Assembly: GCA_027487055.1 (NCBI GenBank)
Contig: JAIYEJ010000146.1
Location: 1 to 8,674 of the forward strand
Direction of reading: 5' to 3'
Source of the DNA: Methylotenera sp.
Lineage (GTDB): Bacteria; Pseudomonadota; Gammaproteobacteria; Burkholderiales; Methylophilaceae
DNA: 8,674 bases
The notes beneath the pieces are model-generated. The model was not told the DNA's origin. It searched no databases and saw only the letters and a program-made list of their open reading frames with translations. Position 1 is the stretch's first letter. Every line of letters starts with the position of its first letter. The translations under genes were made by a program, and so were the position numbers. Shown here piece by piece: positions 5,831 to 8,674 of this stretch.

Positions 5831-7060
5831 ATGAGTTTTCAACAAGGTTTAAGTGGATTAAATGCAGCGTCAAAACAGCTAGAAGTGATTGGTAATAATG
5901 TGGCAAATGCTAATACGGTGGGATTCAAACAATCCCGTGCTGAGTTTGCTGATGTATTTGCAAACTCCTTAAGTGGTGGTGGCACTTCACAAATAGGTAT
6001 TGGTACCAAAGTATCAAACGTTGCGCAACAATACACACAAGGCAATATTAGCGCCACCAATAACTCCCTAGACATCGCCATTAATGGTGGCGGGTTTTTT
6101 CGTATGAGTAATAACGGCTCTATTACTTACTCACGTAATGGCCAGTTTCAAATGGATAAAGATGGTTATATTGTTGATGCGAGTAGCAAGCGTTTAACTG
6201 GCTTTACTGCTGGCCCTACAGGTGTACTTTCTACTGGCGCTCCTGCTGAATTAAGAATAGAAACTGGAGATTTACAACCAGCGGCAACCACCGAAATTGT
6301 AGGTTTAGTTAATTTAGACTCACGTAAAACAGCGCTTACTGCAGCTGGTTTTGATCCTGCTGATCCAACTACTTACCATAACTCTACCGCTGTGACTGTC
6401 TTCGATAGTTTAGGTAATTCGCATACACTACAAAGTTTTTTTGTAAAAACAGCGCCTGGCATTTGGAGTGTATTTACAGCTGCTGATGGTGTTTCAACAA
6501 CTGTGTTACCCGCCCCTACCGCCACCATGACCTTTACTGGTACAGGCATTAACCCAACTGTCGCACCAGCAAGTGCTGCAACATTATCCTTTCCTGTAAC
6601 AACAGGCGCAACAAGTCCTGTGGCAATGACTTTAGATTATTCTGGAAGCACGCAATTTGGTTCTAATTTTAGCGTCAATAGTTTATCGCAAGATGGTTTT
6701 ACTTCAGGTCGCTTGGCTGGCTTTATTACAGGCTCAGATGGCATTATTACTGGACGTTATACCAATGGACAATCACAAGTACTTGGTCAACTTGTCTTAG
6801 CAAATTTTGTGAATCAAAATGGATAGCAATCGCTAGGTGGCAATGCATGGGCAGAAAGTTCTACTTCTGGCCCTCCACTTTTAGGCGCGCCCAATACAGC
6901 ATCTTTAGGTGTGCTGCAATCAGCTTCATTAGAAGATTCCAATGTTGATTTAACTGCTGAGCTTGTGAATTTAATTACAGCACAACGTGTATACCAAGCA
7001 AACGCTCAGACCATTAAAACGCAAGACCAAGTACTGCAAACCTTGGTAAACCTACGCTAA
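5831..7060 (+). pseudogene. flgE: FlgE, flagellar hook protein, interrupted by an in-frame TAG
   Basis: The N-terminus MSFQQGLSGLNAASKQLEVI with GNNVANANTVGFKQSRAEF (residues 21-39), and NNSLDIAINGGGFFRM near 77-92, identify the hook protein. Codon 332 is TAG (6824-6826), giving a 331-residue product. Beyond it the same frame runs 77 codons to TAA at 7058-7060 and encodes the normal end: QSLGGNAWAESSTSG, then LEDSNVDLTAELVNLITAQR and a final helix to LQTLVNLR. Total length would be 409 (402 in E. coli). The paralogue FlgG has FINPAGL where this reads FVNQNG-stop, so leucine is expected, and TTG to TAG is one base change. The tail holds the C-terminal D0 helix needed for assembly. Either this is a real nonsense mutation or sequencing error, or the codon is suppressed. 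GGAGA lies 5 nt before the ATG. No frameshift is seen. Confidence 0.9.
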
Positions 7061-7095
7061 TTTAATGGATAAAGTAGCAAAATTAGGAGCTGGTG

Positions 7096-7833
7096 ATGGA
7101 TAGATTAATTTATACAGCGATGACTGGTGCTAAGCATATATTGGACCAACAAGCGACAACGGCGCATAACCTTGCTAACGCAACATCTACCGGCTTTAAA
7201 GCACAGATAGATTCATTTCGAGCTGTGCCTGTGATTAGCGAAGGATTACCAACGCGCGCATTTGTTGTTGATGCAACTGTAGGAGCAGATTTTAACTCTG
7301 GTGCTATTCAGTCTACAGGCCGTGATTTAGATGTCGCTATACAAGGTGAAGGTTGGCTGGTTGTACAACGTGCAGATGGCTCTGAAGGTTATACGCGTAA
7401 CGGTTCACTTAAGGTTAGTGAAAACGGGGTGCTACAAACTGCAACAAGACTAACCGTTATGGGTGACGGTGGACCTATTAGCATACCACCAGATGTTGCA
7501 ATCTCAATTGCGAAAGATGGCACAATTTCATCAGTTGAAAATGGCACTTTACCTGGACCATCTAATGTCATTGGTCGATTAAAGCTAGTTAATCCGCCTG
7601 TAAGTATATTGACGAGAGCAAGTGACGGGACGTTTGTTACGCCCAGTGGCACTGCCGAAGTGGATGTCAATGTTAATGTGGTAAATGGTGCTTTAGAAAG
7701 TAGCAATGTCAATGTGGTAGATGCGATGGTAACCATGATTAGCCTTGCAAGACAATTTGAAACCCAAATGAAGTTAATTCAAAACGCTGAGAATAACGCC
7801 AATAAAGCCAGTCAGCTCTTAAGTATGGGTTGA
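7096..7833 (+). CDS. flgF: FlgF, proximal rod protein
   Basis: The 245-residue product starts MDRLIYTAMTGAKHILDQQA, typical of FlgF, followed by the rod motif HNLANATSTGFKA at residues 24-36. The middle motif RDLDVAIQGEGWLVVQ lies at about 76-91 with YTRNGSLKV near 99-107, and the C-terminal motif LESSNVNVVDAMVTMISLAR near 205-224 precedes the final helix. FlgF forms part of the rod between FlgB/FlgC and FlgG. The ATG at 7096 is chosen because AGGAG (7085-7089) stands 6 nt before it; a GTG one codon earlier would leave only 3 nt. Gaps are 35 nt after flgE and 50 nt before flgG. A short repeated Asn-Val stretch (VDVNVNVVNG, then SNVNVV) is visible in the DNA but fits the family's pattern. Confidence 0.96.
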   Translation: MDRLIYTAMTGAKHILDQQATTAHNLANATSTGFKAQIDSFRAVPVISEGLPTRAFVVDATVGADFNSGAIQSTGRDLDVAIQGEGWLVVQRADGSEGYTRNGSLKVSENGVLQTATRLTVMGDGGPISIPPDVAISIAKDGTISSVENGTLPGPSNVIGRLKLVNPPVSILTRASDGTFVTPSGTAEVDVNVNVVNGALESSNVNVVDAMVTMISLARQFETQMKLIQNAENNANKASQLLSMG

Positions 7834-7883
7834 TCGCTATTCGTTTAACATATATTTAATGGTAAAAATTTAAAGGATAAGAA

Positions 7884-8666
7884 ATGATACGTTCATTATG
7901 GATATCAAAAACTGGCTTAGACGCCCAACAAACGCAAATGGACGTGATTGCTAATAACTTGGCGAACGTTAGTACAAGCGGATTTAAGCGTTCACGTGCA
8001 GTGTTTGAAGACTTACTCTATCAAAACATTCGTCAACCTGGCGCGCAAAGCTCGCAACAAACCCAGTTACCATCTGGCTTACAACTCGGTACAGGTGTTC
8101 GCCCTGTTGCAACAGAGCGTATTTTTACGCAAGGCAACTTACAACAAACGGGGAATGATAAAGACATTGCAATTCAGGGCGCAGGATTTTTCCAAGTCTT
8201 ACTACCTGATGGCACAACTGCGTATACGCGCGATGGCTCATTTCAAGTGGATGGTCAAGGTCAATTAGTCACTGCGAGTGGTTTTCCTGTTCAACCCACC
8301 ATTAATATTCCGCTTGGATCGCAAGCGTTAACTGTTGCTCGGGATGGCACAGTTTCTGTTGTGCCCGCAGGCAGTGCAACTGCGACGCAGATAGGATCGC
8401 TTCAATTGGCTACTTTTATTAATCCTGCTGGGCTTCTAGCTAAAGGTGAAAATCTATATGTTGAAACAGATGCTTCGGGAAATGCAAGCAGCAACACCCC
8501 AGGTGCAAATGGCGTTGGTATCTTATCTCAAGGTTATGTAGAGACTTCTAATGTGAATGTTGTTGAAGAATTGGTCAACATGATTCAAACCCAACGTGCT
8601 TACGAAATTAATAGTAAAGCCATTACAACTTCTGATCAAATGTTGCAAAAATTGACACAAATGTAA
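7884..8666 (+). CDS. flgG: FlgG, distal rod protein
   Basis: The 260-residue product has the same length as E. coli FlgG. It begins MIRSLWISKTGLDAQQTQMD with the rod motif VIANNLANVSTSGFKRSRA at residues 21-39. The central motif KDIAIQGAGFFQVLLPDGTT and TRDGSFQVDGQGQL follow, and it closes with ETSNVNVVEELVNMIQTQR plus a helix ending LQKLTQM. FlgG builds the distal rod that crosses the peptidoglycan and carries the P and L rings. An AAAGGA-type ribosome site precedes the ATG. It is the last gene seen; flgH and flgI would be expected next, outside the window. All parts look intact. Confidence 0.97.
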   Translation: MIRSLWISKTGLDAQQTQMDVIANNLANVSTSGFKRSRAVFEDLLYQNIRQPGAQSSQQTQLPSGLQLGTGVRPVATERIFTQGNLQQTGNDKDIAIQGAGFFQVLLPDGTTAYTRDGSFQVDGQGQLVTASGFPVQPTINIPLGSQALTVARDGTVSVVPAGSATATQIGSLQLATFINPAGLLAKGENLYVETDASGNASSNTPGANGVGILSQGYVETSNVNVVEELVNMIQTQRAYEINSKAITTSDQMLQKLTQM

Positions 8667-8674
8667 TTAGTCCA

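Noticed and set aside
7636..7725. Repeated Asn-Val codons in flgF as a possible recent duplication
   Set aside because: The stretch fits the known end of the FlgF beta domain and the conserved SNVN motif, and the gene length is normal.
7389..7736. 115-codon minus-strand ORF inside flgF
   Set aside because: It is antisense to a well-conserved gene, with no ribosome site or recognisable product.

Overview
The window is a flagellar rod and hook locus from a low-GC Gram-negative bacterium. The divergent layout (flgN-flgM-flgA leftward, flgB-C-D-E-F-G rightward) and the FlgM/FliA-type regulation fit a beta- or gammaproteobacterium. The AT-rich composition and protein style suggest a betaproteobacterium, possibly of the Methylophilaceae. 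That placement is inference; no rRNA or other phylogenetic marker is present.

Layout. Positions 1-1805 (minus) hold the N-terminal 601 residues of a membrane-bound sensor: TM, large periplasmic Cache-like region, TM, then two PAS domains. Its output domain lies beyond the left edge. A possible 40-codon leader ORF with a good Shine-Dalgarno (1796-1918, minus) overlaps its start. Positions 1919-2140 look non-coding and include two hairpins; the one next to flgN may be a terminator. Next come flgN (2141-2614), flgM (2622-2939) and flgA (3105-3896), all minus. Two excellent sigma-28 (FliA) promoter matches point leftward, one before flgM (3006-3032) and one before flgA (4030-4056). To the right, flgB (4091), flgC (4536), flgD (5119), flgE (5831), flgF (7096) and flgG (7884-8666) form one tightly packed operon. 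The window ends just after flgG.

How the genes work together. FlgB, FlgC, FlgF and FlgG build the rod. FlgD caps the growing hook made of FlgE. FlgA is the periplasmic chaperone for P-ring assembly. FlgN is the export chaperone for hook-filament junction proteins. FlgM holds FliA inactive until the hook is finished. FliA promoters ahead of both flgA and flgM imply feedback of FliA on its own inhibitor.

Two things stand out. First, flgE carries an in-frame TAG at 6824-6826 where a leucine is expected; the reading frame then continues intact for 77 codons through the conserved C-terminal hook/rod helix to a normal TAA at 7058-7060. Second, the 175-nt flgC-flgD gap, much larger than the others in the operon, consists of five degenerate 30-bp units. 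They encode a 45-residue peptide of 10-residue repeats whose ATG overlaps the flgC stop. The repeats agree better as protein than as DNA, which suggests a small undescribed gene.
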